From Acholoe squamosa (Eukaryota > Annelida > Polychaeta > Phyllodocida > Polynoidae), in contig OX439036.1 of the NCBI GenBank assembly GCA_949317995.1, positions 2,659,207 through 2,723,206 on the forward strand: 64,000 bases of DNA, given 5' to 3'. Numbering within the stretch: the first letter of the stretch is position 1; the number at the start of each line of letters is the position of its first letter. The notes under the pieces were generated by a model. It made no database searches. It saw nothing but the letters and a program-made list of their open reading frames with translations, and was not told the origin of the DNA. A program made the translations under genes and the position numbers. Below are positions 28,511 to 40,445 of the stretch, one piece after another.

Positions 28511-31500
28511 CAAATTTGAGACAGGGATTTCACTGTTATTTTAACATCATTTTACAGTATAGGTTTTTGCAACCCCTTGTTAGACTAGGACCCCCACCTT
28601 GCTGTTAGTTTGAGCCAGGCAGGACATGAGAGCGACTTGAGATCAGGGCAGGGTGAGGTGAATTGGTCACGTGATTGGTCATGTGATCCCTCTTCATGTC
28701 AAACCTTCTAACCACATGCCAAGGGTTCATGTACATACAGCCTTCTCCCCTATCTGCTACATGCCACCCCCATCCCCCTCCTGGTGTACTACCTGGTGTA
28801 ATCCCTAACCCCTTCCAGCCACTTTGGTATACGCGTTGCACAGCTACAAATCTATTCTGTTCTCCTTCTACCACCAGTCCCATAGACAATGTCATGTGAA
28901 TATAGAGGTTCATGACAATTGCTCTGAATCAAGACTTTGCAAAACACAACAAATCAATTCCAGATTTTGAGCATCTACCCATCCATGTTGCAGTGTTGGC
29001 AATAAAAAAAGAAATGTTTAACAGATTGATAAAGTTAGACAGCTGAAAAAAAACAACATATTTTTTCAATAAAAAATGTTGATGAGTTATATTTATATTT
29101 ATCTCTCAGCTATAGGCTTTTGAATTTTTAGTTTCCTTTTCAAAAATGGCGTTTAATGTGTTTTGCAGCGAAATTCTGTTTTCCCCCGTGAGTTAGCCTT
29201 GGTGCAGAACTTTATGCAGGGGGCTCACAGGAAGTCCCTACAAGGCATACCTTGAAGCTATATTGATGAAGCCACAGTGGGGATTGGGGCCATGGAGAAT
29301 GAGAATCAGTTTCCCCATGCCCCCCTTTGAAACGGGGGTTCCAATATATAGACAAAACTGAACGACTGTGGGATATATATCATTGATCCATCCTGAGGGG
29401 GGTTATGTTCCTCAGGAGAGGCAGCACCCCTGAGGGTAGGATCCGTTAAGATGTATCCCACAGAATACAGTTCTGTATTTATGTCATGTTGAATTGATAT
29501 AAAAATGTCTAAATACAATTAAATTAGCATGTAAATAAGTCATATGACCAGCAGTGTGGATCGAGAGAGTAAGTTGTTAATCACGTCTGTCTGTCTCTAT
29601 ATATCTGTCTCTCTGTCTCTTTCTCCTATTTCCTCCCTCCTACTCTAATGTTTTCCTTATCATTCCATCTTAATTTCTCTCACCTTCTCAAGTCTCCCTC
29701 ACCTCCAGCCCCCTTATCCCCCTCCACCCCCCACACCCCCTTATTGTGGCATGCAGGCTGTCTATGCACCATGTTGTGGTATACATAACATCAGTCGTCA
29801 TGCAATTCACCTTTATTCTGCGACTCGGATGGCATGACCCGGATCATGAACTGCTACACTAATAAAAAGCTCCCTCCGACACACACTGAGTGGGAAATAG
29901 GGCCTGTCTATTAACCCCACCACCAAAATACACCTGCTACAGGGCTTGCTTTGAGCTTTTTTGGGGAGGCATAGGCTTTTGGCCCAAGATGTTTTCTTGT
30001 TTTTGCCACGCTGATTTCACTGACAAGTGTGCTATATTCATAAAGTATGTCGATAGATTTTAAAATTGATAGACTCTGAATTTTATACCATCCTATTTGC
30101 ACATCATGGCAAATTAGTCTTATCGGTAGCAGGATGGTAAAGGTTTAACGGTGCACCATGAATGGAATTGTTATCATTGCTCTTTGTAATTCCAACCCTG
30201 TTAGAGCTCCCTGGTGCCTGGTCCTGATATTCCTTCTACTAGATTCTCTCTACCTGAACTGTCTATGTCTCTATCAAGTAAAACTGGATCTTTCAGATTC
30301 TGTACAAACCAGGGCAAAATTCCTGTGACACAGACAGGATTATGTCGGTATATCAACTTAGCGGGATACATTATTAACCAATGAGATAATTGCTTTCCTT
30401 CAGTGCAGACAGTGCATTCCATAATACTTGGTACCTATCATGCTGGCGCTTGTAATGTCTTTAGTCTCAAGGTACCAGATCAAACAATGGTGCCTTCTAC
30501 TATGGAACCTGCAACCTTGGTATAAGGAAAGTAATACAGTATGATATCAAAATTTAGCTAATTACCTCATGAGATCATGATGGTTCCAAACATAATGGTT
30601 CAAAACACCCCTTAACAAGATAGAGCTGGGTTTGGGGGTGTATATGCTGTAGAAACTTAGGCAATAAAAGAATTGTATTTTAAGTAGGATAGACCACCTT
30701 AAATTTTATAAAAAATGTTAAATCCTATAACCCTATAGGACCCCTCGTTTGTATGGTATATCCCTTACTCAGGCCATGTGATGCCATTTTCATTTTACCC
30801 TCCCTATCTGCGCTCAATGGCTCCCCCTGCCCAACCAAACCCACCCCTGTACTGCCTCAGGCCCTAAAACACCCCCGCATGAATACCGGCAACCTCTACC
30901 ACTACCCATGTTATTATCTGGGGGCCATTTCTTAACACACTATGACTGCTGCCCTTTAAATCGTAGTTAGAACCTAATAATTTGGCCATAACAGTACCAT
31001 GCACTAGTAGTCCCTGATGTCTGCACCAGTACGACTGGCCTACTAAACCTTATGCAATTACTGCATAGCTGCTAATCATAGTGAGCAGTCGTAGGGCAGT
31101 TCCTACAATAGCCTGGCTTATTCTTGGCATTTTTAAATTGTAGTGGCTCTGTGTAGTCATAGTACATTGAGAAATGGCCTCCTGACCACCAAATTGCCCT
31201 TTATGCTCTTTCTCACTGATAATGAGATAAATCTGATAACCCTCCGAATCAATTCCAACCTACATTTTGCCGCCAGGCACACCGCCTCAGCACCCAAAAT
31301 CATAACAATGAGTAATTCAAACAAATCAACTAGTAATTTGGTGATATTGTCGACCGGCCTGCCGGACCATTTCACAACCATTTCAATAACAATAAGGTTT
31401 GACATGCAGGGGTTGTTAAAATAAATGGTTCACATTGACCTGGGTTGTTTTATCGATGCTCATTGCACTATACGCTGGGTGACTATTGCTATTGTTGTTA

Positions 31501-32123
31501 CCAGAATCAATATTGTATTCTCTTCTATATTCTGTGGTGCATGGGGCATAGACAATACTCAAGCTGCACTGAATATTGGCTTTAACATGGTTTCATGGTT
31601 TTATGGGTTTCCAATGTATTAATATATCATGCCCATCCATCACTTTATAGTATGTCTACTGGAAATCAGAGCTGCATTCATGCAAAAATACCTTTTTTCA
31701 AACTATACCAAAATGTTGTTTAGATGTATTTATTGTACTCCACTTAATGTCAGGCATTTACCAGCACCCTATGGTACTGCTGAAGTCACCAAAGAAGCAA
31801 GAAATTTCCTCAAAATATAGATTCAATTTTGTGATATCAGTGAAATATGGGCAATAATACAACGGTAGCTCGAGTACCGAACCCCAATCAAGAGGCGGTT
31901 TTCCAATCATACTCCAAACTTTCAAATTTTTGGTCAAATCCATGACAAGCGGCCTCATACATTTGATGCAAGCGGCACATTCACCCTCACACCGTTGAAG
32001 GTCCCCTTCTAGCTGTAATACATCCACAGCTCATCTAAAACACTAATTCCCCTGATGTGGTGGGTACTCCCAGACTGCCTTTGATACTGCTATTTGGTGT
32101 TTGTAGCAGGGTTCTATATCCCA
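28511..32123. other. Long intergenic stretch without recognisable genes
   Basis: No domain, RNA gene or array seen. A C-rich/pyrimidine-rich strip lies at 29640-29745, and an imperfect palindrome at about 29366-29465 ('ctgtgggatatatatc' against 'gatgtatcccacag', with 'cctgagg' inside). Open frames of 60-100 codons occur on both strands but none shows a recognisable protein. Confidence 0.4.
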
Positions 32124-32310
32124 TTAACCCTTTAAGGGCAGCTCATACATCAACACATAATACCCATTGGTCATCATGATGCATTCATGCAACCCTGACA
32201 AGTGACTCACCAGGGCTGCATTCATGCATCATGAGGACCCTACAGAGTTGATGCACCCTGGAGGGTCAGCATGATGCTCCAATTGGCATGATGCATTAAG
32301 CCATGAGTCA
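32124..32310. repeat. Copy of dispersed CATGATGC/TTAA repeat family
   Basis: A good copy with the terminus TTAACCCTTTAAGGGCA, followed by 'cccattggtcatcatgatgc', 'gtgactcaccagggctgc', 'attcatgcatcatgagg', 'ctggagggtcagcatgatgc' and 'ggcatgatgcattaa'. The TTAA start fits a TTAA target site, as used by piggyBac-like elements; that class is only a suggestion. Confidence 0.7.
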
Positions 32311-32384
32311 TTGGATGGTGTCTCCAGCGTAGTATTGCTTTATTGTCGTAAATCATGGTTATTGACTCAGAATATTACTTATCC

Positions 32385-33090
32385 TTTAAGGGTTGCTTAT
32401 ACAGGAGTGCATCATCCTCATTGGTCGTCATGATGCACCAATGAAGAGCTTGTGAGACTGCCCAACAGCACTTCATTGGAGCATCATGCCGACCCTCCGG
32501 CAATGTGCCAACCACAAAGGCTCAGCATGAGGCATGAATGCATTGCTGTGGACCAACTCACCATGGCTGCATTCATGCATATTGTGTATAATGCAGTGCT
32601 GTGGACCTACTCACCATGGCTGCATTCATACATAATGTGTATAATGCAGTGCTGTGGACCTACTCACCATGGCTGCATTCATGCATAATGTGTATAATGC
32701 AGTGCTGTGGACCATGGCTGCATTCATGCATAATGTGTATAATGCATTGCTGTGGACCTACTCACCATGGCTGCATTCACACATTATGTGTATAATGCAG
32801 TGCTGTGGCCCTACTCACCATGGCTGCATTCACACATTATGTGTATAATGCAGTGCTGTGGCCCTACTCACCATGGCTGCATTCATGTATAATGTGTATA
32901 ATGCAGTGCTGTGGCCCTACTCACCATGGCTGCATTCATGTATAATGTGTATAATGCAGTGCTGTGGACCTACTCACCATGGCTGCATTCATGCATATTG
33001 TGTATAATGCAGTGCTGTGGACCTACTCACCATGGCTGCATTCATGCATAATGAGTATAATGCACTTATGCATCAGCAGCCTTGAAAGGT
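32385..33090. repeat. Dispersed-family copy expanded into a 53-bp minisatellite
   Basis: Family sequence flanks ('cattggtcgtcatgatgcac', 'gcatcatgccgaccctcc', and at the end 'atgcatcagcagccttgaaa'). Between about 32540 and 33062 a 53-bp unit 'catggctgcattcatgcata', 'atgtgtataatgcagtgctg', 'tggacctactcac' repeats about nine times, one unit being short. The minisatellite grew from an internal part of the repeat element. Confidence 0.85.
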
Positions 33091-33295
33091 GCCCTGGCAC
33101 GGCGAATGCATGCCCGCATTAAAAGGTCATGTGACCACCCATCGACCGATCAGGGCGCTCCGCTGGTTCCTGCGAGTTTACGAACGATCTTTGGGTCCGT
33201 ACCCATGTTGTACTTTGCTTTCCCAAGGCCCCTTTAAAGGGTTACCAATAGTACAAAACAATACACTCATTGATAACTATATGTAACACAATGCT

Positions 33296-34200
33296 GACAA
33301 TAAATGGCTGTAGATGCTGTTAGGTGACATTCGCTATAGAAGGCTCAGTGTATGTGGACAATACTTAATCTACAAGTACTGTGAATGTGCGTCACAATGA
33401 CTGATACGGTTTATGGGAGTTAGTCACACCACACAACAACAGTGAGTTAGGTCTAACATTTCACATTGTAGTGAAACAACACAGGAGGCCATTTCAGGAG
33501 GCACTAAGACAGCACAAAACCACTAAGGTTTGAAACCTCAGAACTTAGTGACTGGGATACATCGACCCTTAAGTGCCACTAACGCACTCATGCATCATGC
33601 CCATTGGTCATTAGGATGCACCAATGAACTACTGGCAGGCAGCTTCATGCAGACCCTCCGGGAGATTGTGTATCAACTCTATAGGGTCGGCATGATGCAA
33701 AGATGTAGCAAGTAACTCACCAGAGCTGCATTCATGCATCACGACGGCCAATGGGTATGATGCATTAATGCATCTGTGGCACCTAAAGGTTTAATACAAT
33801 AACAGATTTTGAACAATTAAAGGTCTAATTGAAAAGTTAACTGAGCAGTCATGGTATGTTTACTTAATGATTACTAAATACAAAGCCTAGGATGAGACTG
33901 CTCTGTAGAAGGTATGGCCTAGAAGGGATTGATCCTACTATCCACATCTAATCACTTAATCTAATCAACTCTCACAGGACTTGGACAAATTCAGTAATTT
34001 GATGATGAATCTGCCACAACTTTAAAACATCTGGAAATCATTTGCGCATACAATGTTTTCTTTATTGGATTCCTCAGCTTGTAATACTGTCTTTAAAGTT
34101 ATCAGAGAATCTGCCATTAGTTCTACTGAAGCCTCTGAGTGGGCGTTATTGCTGTTATTTCATTAAGTTAGTCGAGTGGCAGTAGAGCTGTGAGCCATGT
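33296..34200. repeat. Local tandem duplication, left copy
   Basis: Ordered phrases such as 'gacattcgctatagaag', 'caatacttaat', 'gagactgctctgtagaagg', 'atctaatcacttaatctaat', 'gctgttatttcattaagtta' recur about 1.7 kb downstream in 35094-35740. Both copies also contain an insertion of the TTAA-family repeat (33560-33795 and 35170-35360) at the matching place. Confidence 0.75.
33560..33795. repeat. Copy of dispersed CATGATGC/TTAA repeat family
   Basis: Near-complete: 'gacccttaagtgccac' at the left, 'catgcatcatgcccattggt', 'gatgcaccaatgaactactg', 'agggtcggcatgatgc', 'gtaactcaccagagctgc', 'gatgcattaatgcatctgtg' and 'gcacctaaaggttta' at the right. About 230 bp, which shows the full element length. 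Confidence 0.7.
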
Positions 34201-35093
34201 ATCCCCAGCTCTTAACGTACTGGTCTGTTTCAATACCTCTCTACCCCCGTGCTTATTTGAGACCTGCGCTTATTTGAGACCCCGGTGCTTAAACAGGCAA
34301 CTAAGGAATTCAGGATGGCCCTATAGATTATAATAGAAAATAACCAAAATATGTTAGATCCAGCTTAACAATGTAGTGTTTAAATAAGTGTTAGTTCTGA
34401 GAGGGGCACTTAAACTGAACGGGCTGTGTAAGCAAAGTGGGGATTTGAATGTCACTGTTTTGTGGAATAAATAATAGAGGAGATTGAAAAAGTGTTATGG
34501 GTAAGGAATGAGCAAGTGTGTGAGTGAGCAAGTTTTTGAGTGAATGGAACAGTGAATGAGTCAGTCAGTCAGTCAGTCAGTGTGGCATTGACTGAGTGTG
34601 TAGACAGGTGAAAGAGTGTTTTTTTTTTACAGTGTAGTTAAATTTCTCTGCTCCTAGTATATAAGGTTACTTCTCTATTCATAATTTACACAGACTATGA
34701 TTATGTAAATCATAACAGTAATGACCCTGATATGGGTATCACTAAACAGCCTTTTGTGCAGTTATTGGCTCAGCATTGTCCACAATAGGTTACACAATAG
34801 AACCACAGACACAAAATGGATCTATAGACCAGTGTGTCGAGAAAGGGTGACTTTTTTCGTGAGTTTAGTTATGTTTAGGTTAGTTCTACTTAAATGCTCA
34901 TTACTTTGCTTGTTATGTCCATATGTTTGTATACAATTCACACTACAAGATCCGTGAGACTACTGTATTTCAAACCATTCATATTACATGGTAGGCTTGC
35001 CACTGGATATTTTTACTCTCAGTAGATTAACCTGAGAAATGTCCAGAAACTCTATCAATAACTTCTGGGACAAGTCACCCTTTCTTGCTGCAT
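34201..35093. other. Intergenic with low-complexity GAGT/CAGT repeats
   Basis: 'gagtgagcaagttttt' and a short (CAGT)n run at about 34558-34580. No gene recognised; the 78-codon open frame at 34721-34957 has no domain. Confidence 0.45.
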
Positions 35094-35740
35094 TGATCTA
35101 TAGCTGTTGGTACTGACATCAGGTGCCATTCACTATAGACATGTGGTACATGTGCACAATACTTAATCCACTAAGGGGGGCTAATGCATTACTGCATCAT
35201 ACCCTTTGTTTGTCTTGATGCATGAATGCAGCCCTGGTGAGTTACTTGCCAAGGTCCGATGAAGTGCTGGTCAGCAGACTCTCCAGCACTTCATTGGAAC
35301 ATCATGACGACATAAGCACGCCTTAATTGGTAAAAGCATTATCCACTTTGAAGGGGTAATACATATTTAATCCTGTACCATAGCATTATTCAAATCTGAC
35401 ACTTATTGAATAACCAATTGAGCAACAAGCCATTCTAGTATGCTTAAACATTAATAATTTAACTACTAAATAAGTGTCATCAAATGAGACTGGTCTGTAG
35501 AAGGCATGGCCCAGAGGGGATTGATTCTGCTACACACATCTAATCATTTAATCTAATCTACTCTCGCAGGAACTGAGCAATTTCAGAAAATTGATGATGG
35601 ATTTATCACAACCTTAAATCAACCTGGAAATGGATTTCTTGCGCTTGTAATATTGTGTTTATGATTGTCAGGGAGTCTGTCTTTAATTCTGCTGAAGCCC
35701 CCTGAGCTTCCGTTACCCCTGTGTGATTTCATTAAGTTAG
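35094..35740. repeat. Local tandem duplication, right copy
   Basis: The diverged second copy of 33296-34200: 'gccattcactatagac', 'cacaatacttaatcc', 'gagactggtctgtagaagg', 'atctaatcatttaatctaat', 'gtgatttcattaagttaga'. The 35170-35360 part is a TTAA-family repeat. Confidence 0.75.
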
Positions 35741-36804
35741 ATTTAAGGGGGAATGTGGTGTTTAAATAACTGCTCGCACTAGGACATGCACTCAGTAGCA
35801 CTTGGAATGTCACAGGGCGAGAATTAGATTTTTAAATTTGGAGAAGTGATTTCAATGAAATGGACTCGCGATCGTTAATTTGCATATGATGGAGTAGATT
35901 TAGTGCCTGAGTGATTTGGTGAGAATGGACACTTAGCAAATAAATGAGTGAATGCATGAGTGAATGGGTGAATGAAATGCATGGGTGAATACTTGAGTGT
36001 GTGAATGAATGGGTGAGTTAGATGGCAAATAAGTGGGTGCATGAATGAGTTGAGGAGCCAGTGAGTGAATGAATGATAGAGTGAGTGAGTGAGCAAGTGT
36101 GTGAGTGGGAGTTTTGAATTTCTGTTGCTAAAAGTGAGTTCGATCAATGTTGGCGATGGTAGTGATAAGTCACCTTGCTTTGTGAGGGATGACAAGGGGT
36201 GGCACATACTCATGCAGTGAGTGAGATCATGTTGGCGACTGTTGCGATAAATCGCCATGTCATGTGAGACTGACACACAGTGGTGAAAGATAACGTAGTG
36301 AGTTATCACTCAAAAAGCAGTCACCATTGATGACCAATCATGGCAACAGATAATGACAATTGCTGGGTACATGGTTTAAGGTTTGAAACCTATATTATCA
36401 ATTTTTTCTTTTCATGATGGTATATGATATTGTATTTATATGGTACTACCAGACAACAGTTTTACTGACGGGTTAATAACCATTAAGTTTGTAGCTGAAC
36501 CGTTTCAAGAAGTGAAAAATCTTAGACCTACAGCATAGATACACATCTTGCTGATTGTACAAGTCATATTATATAAGGCTAATAAAAGTTTAAAGTATTC
36601 CAAAAAAATACTTTAGCCTTCATCCTGTTCAAACCAGCTTCAGAAAGAGTTTGGGAAGTAGCATTCTGTCCCCACCTTACCTATCTGAAAACCTCACCAG
36701 TAAGGAACTCAATCTAAGTTGCAGGAAAGGTGCATTCTGGTTTAATTTACTCTATCACCGTAAGGTTATGTCTAAATGAGCAGGTATGGACTAGTAGTTG
36801 CACC
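35741..36804. other. Low-complexity GAGTGAATG region, then intergenic
   Basis: 35890-36110 is an irregular run of gagtgaatg/gggtgaatgaa/gagtgagtg. The minus-strand open frame over it (35875-36309) is Thr/His/Ser/Leu repeats caused by the low complexity, and I do not accept it as a gene. 36310-36804 shows nothing recognisable. Confidence 0.5.
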
Positions 36805-37005
36805 TTAACCAGTTAAAGTCCACTAATGCATCAACTCATCATGATGCATGAACACAGCTCTAGTGAGTAACTCAATGGCATATTGTCGACCCTTGGCACT
36901 ATGCCCTAATGAAGTGCAGGCAATCAGCTATACTAGCAGTTCATTATTGCATCATGGCAACCAATCGCTATGATGCTCTCTTGCCTCGAAAGGTTAATGG
37001 CAGCT
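36805..37005. repeat. Copy of dispersed CATGATGC/TTAA repeat family
   Basis: 'ccttaaccagttaaagtcca', 'catcatgatgcatgaac', 'gtgagtaactcaatggc', 'cagttcattattgcatcatg', ending 'ctcgaaaggttaa'. Confidence 0.6.
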
Positions 37006-37382
37006 GCAAAAGTTTGAGTGTGCCAAATACACTGGGGAGTACTGCACTATTCTAATATAGTAAAACAATCACTGTCTATAAGGCACACCCTGAGTTTAGC
37101 AACATGGTATTAGGAGGGTAGGACTGTCTTACTGTGGTAGTCACTAATCCTAACGCCCTAATGACCTTAGACTGTAAAACCTGCAGAAGGCGCCTCTGCT
37201 GCTCACTTTAAGTGCACTCTGCTAGTCCCTAATACCTCCACTCTCCAACACTACTCTGTTACTCTCCTAACAGATGTTCTAAAGCTGCTTTGATGGACTG
37301 GAAACCAGCTATTGAGCAAACTCTCCAGCACTTCACTAGTGCATGATGCCGATGTATTCCTGATTTATTGGCTCATGATGGG

Positions 37383-37552
37383 TTAACCCTTTAAAGGCCT
37401 CTGATGCAGAAGTGCATCATGCCTATTGGTCATTAATGGTCATTGATGCTGCAATGAAGTGATGCCAAGAAGTCTCACCAGCACTTCATGGGTGCATCAG
37501 TAAAACCAATGGTTATGATGCATTTGTGCTTTAGCAGCCCATAATTGGTTAA
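37383..37552. repeat. Complete TTAA-bounded copy of the dispersed repeat family
   Basis: Begins TTAACCCTTTAAAGG and ends ATTGGTTAA. Inside are 'gaagtgcatcatgcctattg', 'caatgaagtgatgcc', 'caccagcacttcatgggtgc' and 'gttatgatgcatttgtgc'. The 'gaagtg...cacttc' pair is self-complementary. This is one of the clearest copies for defining ends. Confidence 0.7.
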
Positions 37553-37844
37553 GCTGAGAGGTTGGTCCAGAGACATAACTTTGTACTGCCCTTGTGTGGA
37601 GGGATGCCGTATCACCTCAGGCTACATTTTAGCCTCTGTCTCTGCCACCATCAAAGGGACTAATTACCTAATGAAGCTGCTTTCCGTTTCTGTGAGGGTG
37701 TGGATGTGTGTGTGGATGGGGTGGTATGAGGGTGATGTTTTGAGGGTGTTAGCAGGGGAGAAGTACTTGTGTTTGGCAGTATGCGTCTTTGATGGTGGTG
37801 AAGAGCGTTGCTGGTGATTGCATTGAGGATGGCCCGCGTACCTG
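37553..37844. other. GTG-rich intergenic stretch
   Basis: A 90-codon open frame (37545-37817, plus) over TG-rich DNA shows no recognised domain. Confidence 0.4.
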
Positions 37845-38300
37845 TTAGCCCTTTTGGGGCTGCTTCATGCCCTACATTCCTGTATCATGCTGACCGAATA
37901 CACACCCTGAGGTTTGGATTGATGCCCCAATAAAGTGCTGGTGAGCAGGGTTCATTGGTGCATCATGATGAATAGGGGCCACTTGTGCATCAGCTGTTAA
38001 AAGATTCAAACAGCGTCTGAAGCATCTGAAGATTCACATAAACCTGTGGTTATGCAGCACTGATACACTTGACAACACTGCATAAGTGCATCATGCTGTC
38101 CCTTCAGGAGTGTATCAGCCCCGTAGTGCATTCATGATGCACGAATGCTGCAATGCGGTTATTTACTATTGCTGTTATTCTATTTCCTTGTGCAACAAAT
38201 CTGTAAGCTCTGTCGAGTTACTCATCAGGGTTGCATTCGTGCATCATGACCACTAATTGGCTTGGTGCATTAACGCACCAGTGGCCCTTAAAGGGTGAAA
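37845..38300. repeat. Two adjacent copies of the dispersed CATGATGC/TTAA family
   Basis: First copy about 37845-38010 ('gttagcccttttggggctgc', 'gtatcatgctgaccga', 'ccaataaagtgctggtgagc', 'ggtgcatcatgatgaa', 'catcagctgtta'); second about 38060-38300 ('aagtgcatcatgctgtccct', 'gagttactcatcagggttgc', 'cgtgcatcatgaccac', 'gcaccagtggcccttaaagg'). Confidence 0.65.
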
Positions 38301-39355
38301 TGGTCTAACCATTGTGGTTTATGATAGATAGGATCAAGCAACAAACTGTCTATTTAAAGTAATGAGCTTCAAAGACTAGCTATGGCTATAGTTACAGGTC
38401 TTCTGATGAGGTCTTTACCAACTCTACTCAGACAGCTAATCTAAATATGAATCACATAGTTATCCATGGTGCACTATGGCGTGACTTAACACTTCCTCTA
38501 GAGAAGATTTCTATTAAATGAGAGTTCTGATATTTAAGCCAAGTCATTGATTATAAACAGGATCGGTACAATTATAAAGAGAAGCCTGAAACTGTGTGAC
38601 ACTGACATTCTCTCTAACCTGTTTCTGTGCACAGTACATCTGGGAGGGATGCTCTGAAATTTGTTTAATCAACTGTCTAATGCATAGAAGTTGAAGCACT
38701 TTTTGTTTAACATTGATTTATCTTGTCCTCTTTGAAACCCTTAAACACTTGGAAGAAAGGATTCAAATTTCAGCATGGAAAGGGATCTTGTGCAATTTAT
38801 AATGTGTATTGATACAAGGATGTTGCCAATGTATCATTTATTGATTTTATAAATCTAGCATGAAAATGGTCACATGAGACCTCAAGGCCCATGTACATTT
38901 ACCATCATAGTGGGCTGATAGTACAGTGCTGGTGAGTCTACAGTATATTTAGTAATTGTCAATTTTCAGTGCCTGTATTTGAATAAGCGGCATAGTTATG
39001 GAGGTCATGATGCATCTATTGGCCTGCAATAAGTGCAGGTTCCATTGCAGTCGGTCAGACGATTTTTTGATAATCATGCCGATTTTTTTCTATAGTTGTG
39101 CAATAGGCAATGGAACCAAAGCTCTAAGCACTGAAAGTAGACCTTCACTATTCATCTATCATTTATGAGGGGTGGGGAGGGTGTAATCACTCTTGACGGT
39201 ATCAAAGTACTTGCTGGGTTTGACATTGAATACATCCCTGGTGAGTGAACCCACGAAAAGTGCATTTGAATGACCAATTTATTCAACTATTGTTTATTTC
39301 TGTACATCCCTTTGTAGGTTTGATCCTAAACATAGAAATTATTTTATCTTTACAG
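38301..39355. other. Probable intron, nothing recognised
   Basis: No repeat or coding region that I can name. It ends in the acceptor 'attttatctttacag' of the CUB exon. If the lectin and CUB exons belong to one gene, this is the end of a 24-kb intron. Confidence 0.45.
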
Positions 39356-39555
39356 TGTCCAACCATGACAAACAAAAGTGTAATGCTGATGTCACAAGCC
39401 TTCATTTGACGTCACCGGGTTACCTCGTGTCAGTGAAAGCATCAGAGAAGGAGGCGGTGGTGACTAACTAATGCCCCTGGAGGATCACAGCACAACCAGG
39501 ACAGAAAATTAACCTGACTCTTTACGACTTTAACCTGGGGTCTACGGGTACTGAG
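39356..39555 (+). pseudogene. CUB domain exon 1, with in-frame stop
   Basis: Acceptor 'tttatctttacag' and donor GAG|GTAGGTGG; 200 nt, phase 1 in and phase 0 out. The reading SNHDKQKCNADVTSLHLTS, then PGYLVSVKASEKEAVVTN, stop, CPWRITAQPGQKINLTLYDF is the first half of a CUB domain, with its first Cys, the CPW.I.A..GQ.I.L.L.DF signature and two of the usual four cysteines. TAA at 39469-39471 replaces the usual aromatic codon before CPW. It is phase-compatible with the SUEL exon (15326) and joins in frame to exon 39958. Confidence 0.82.
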
Positions 39556-39957
39556 GTAGGTGGAGTTTAACTTAAAGGGCTGCTAAAACATTTTTTCAGT
39601 GTATATAATTGTATCTTAGCACTAAAAATATGTCTAAATGGTCCTATCTGCGAAAAGCTCCCTGTATTTTACATGACATTGCCATTACACAAAAAGGCGT
39701 GGTCTATAGTTTCTTTTTTTTTTAAATGGTATAAGTTTTTTTCTTTTGAGAATCTTCCTAGTTGATAGATCTCTTCTTGGAAAATGATGTGCAAGCAACT
39801 TTTTTCAAGACATTGCTGTATGCTTGAGTTCATATAGGCATAATGTTTAAAAAGGGATGTGAGGGTTTCTTTTTTATTTGGCCTTAATTTGATTTATTTT
39901 CTTTTTAAGTATTATGAAGGTCTGCGTTCCCCAAAGTTATTAATGGTGACTTTGCAG
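39556..39957. other. Intron between the two CUB exons
   Basis: GT...AG intron of 402 bp with AT/T-rich sequence ending 'ggtgactttgcag'. An alternative acceptor at about 39909 would not keep the CUB reading. Confidence 0.7.
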
Positions 39958-40144
39958 CCTGGTGGCAGCTCTGTGTGCCAGGAGGTGTATGCCATCATAA
40001 AGGACAAGTCGTCCAGTACAGATGTGATGGTGTGCGGGGGAGACCGGCCACAGTGCTCGGTGTACCTGTCAGAGAGACATGTTATAGATGTACGGGTGAT
40101 GACAATAACAGACCAACACGGTTACTTCCTACTTAAATATTAAG
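39958..40144 (+). pseudogene. CUB domain exon 2, with in-frame stop near its end
   Basis: After acceptor 'actttgcag' the frame PGGSSVCQEVYAIIKDK, VMVCGGDRPQCSVYLSERHV, IDVRVMT..., GYFLLKY is the second half of a CUB domain (C..Y..I.D, VCGG, VYLS, V.V, F.L.Y). The last codons read TAT TAA before donor G|GTAAGG, so a stop (40141-40143) sits at the domain edge. 187 nt, phase 0 in and phase 1 out, the usual phase for extracellular modules. With the stop at 39469 and the SUEL frameshift, three lesions argue that the whole gene is dead. Confidence 0.8.
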
Positions 40145-40167
40145 GTAAGGCTTTGTAACAATAGATT

Positions 40168-40445
40168 GTAGGGTTCCACCTGGGATTGAACCAGGACCTC
40201 TCACCCCATGGTCAAATGACTTTAGAACTAGATCATAGTTACTCCACATATATATACATTGATAGAATAGTAGAGTATAGGTTTGTCTGGTTATATAGGG
40301 GTTTGAACCCAGGACCTACCACACCATGGTCAGGTGTCGTGGTACTAGACCATGGTTACTCCACATATGTCTGGTTCTACAGGGGTTTGAACCCAGGACC
40401 TCTCACACCATGTCTGGGTGTTTTAGTGATTAGAACATTGAAACC
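40168..40445 (-). repeat. Three degenerate tandem tRNA-like units (SINE-related)
   Basis: On the minus strand the B-box-like GGTTTGAACCC or GGTTCAATCCC theme and an A-box-like 'taaccatggtctagtac' recur at about 40170-40250, 40285-40360 and 40370-40440. On the plus strand the phrases read 'gggtttgaacccaggacct'. They are too degenerate for functional tRNAs; SINE heads are more likely. Low resolution by eye. Confidence 0.45.

Noticed and set aside
35875-36309. 144-codon minus-strand open frame rich in Thr, His, Leu and Ser
   Set aside because: It covers a gagtgaatg low-complexity run; repeat translation, no domain.
40168-40445. Functional tRNA genes
   Set aside because: B-box-like matches recur, but acceptor stems and anticodon arms do not fold convincingly; degenerate SINE-related units are more likely.
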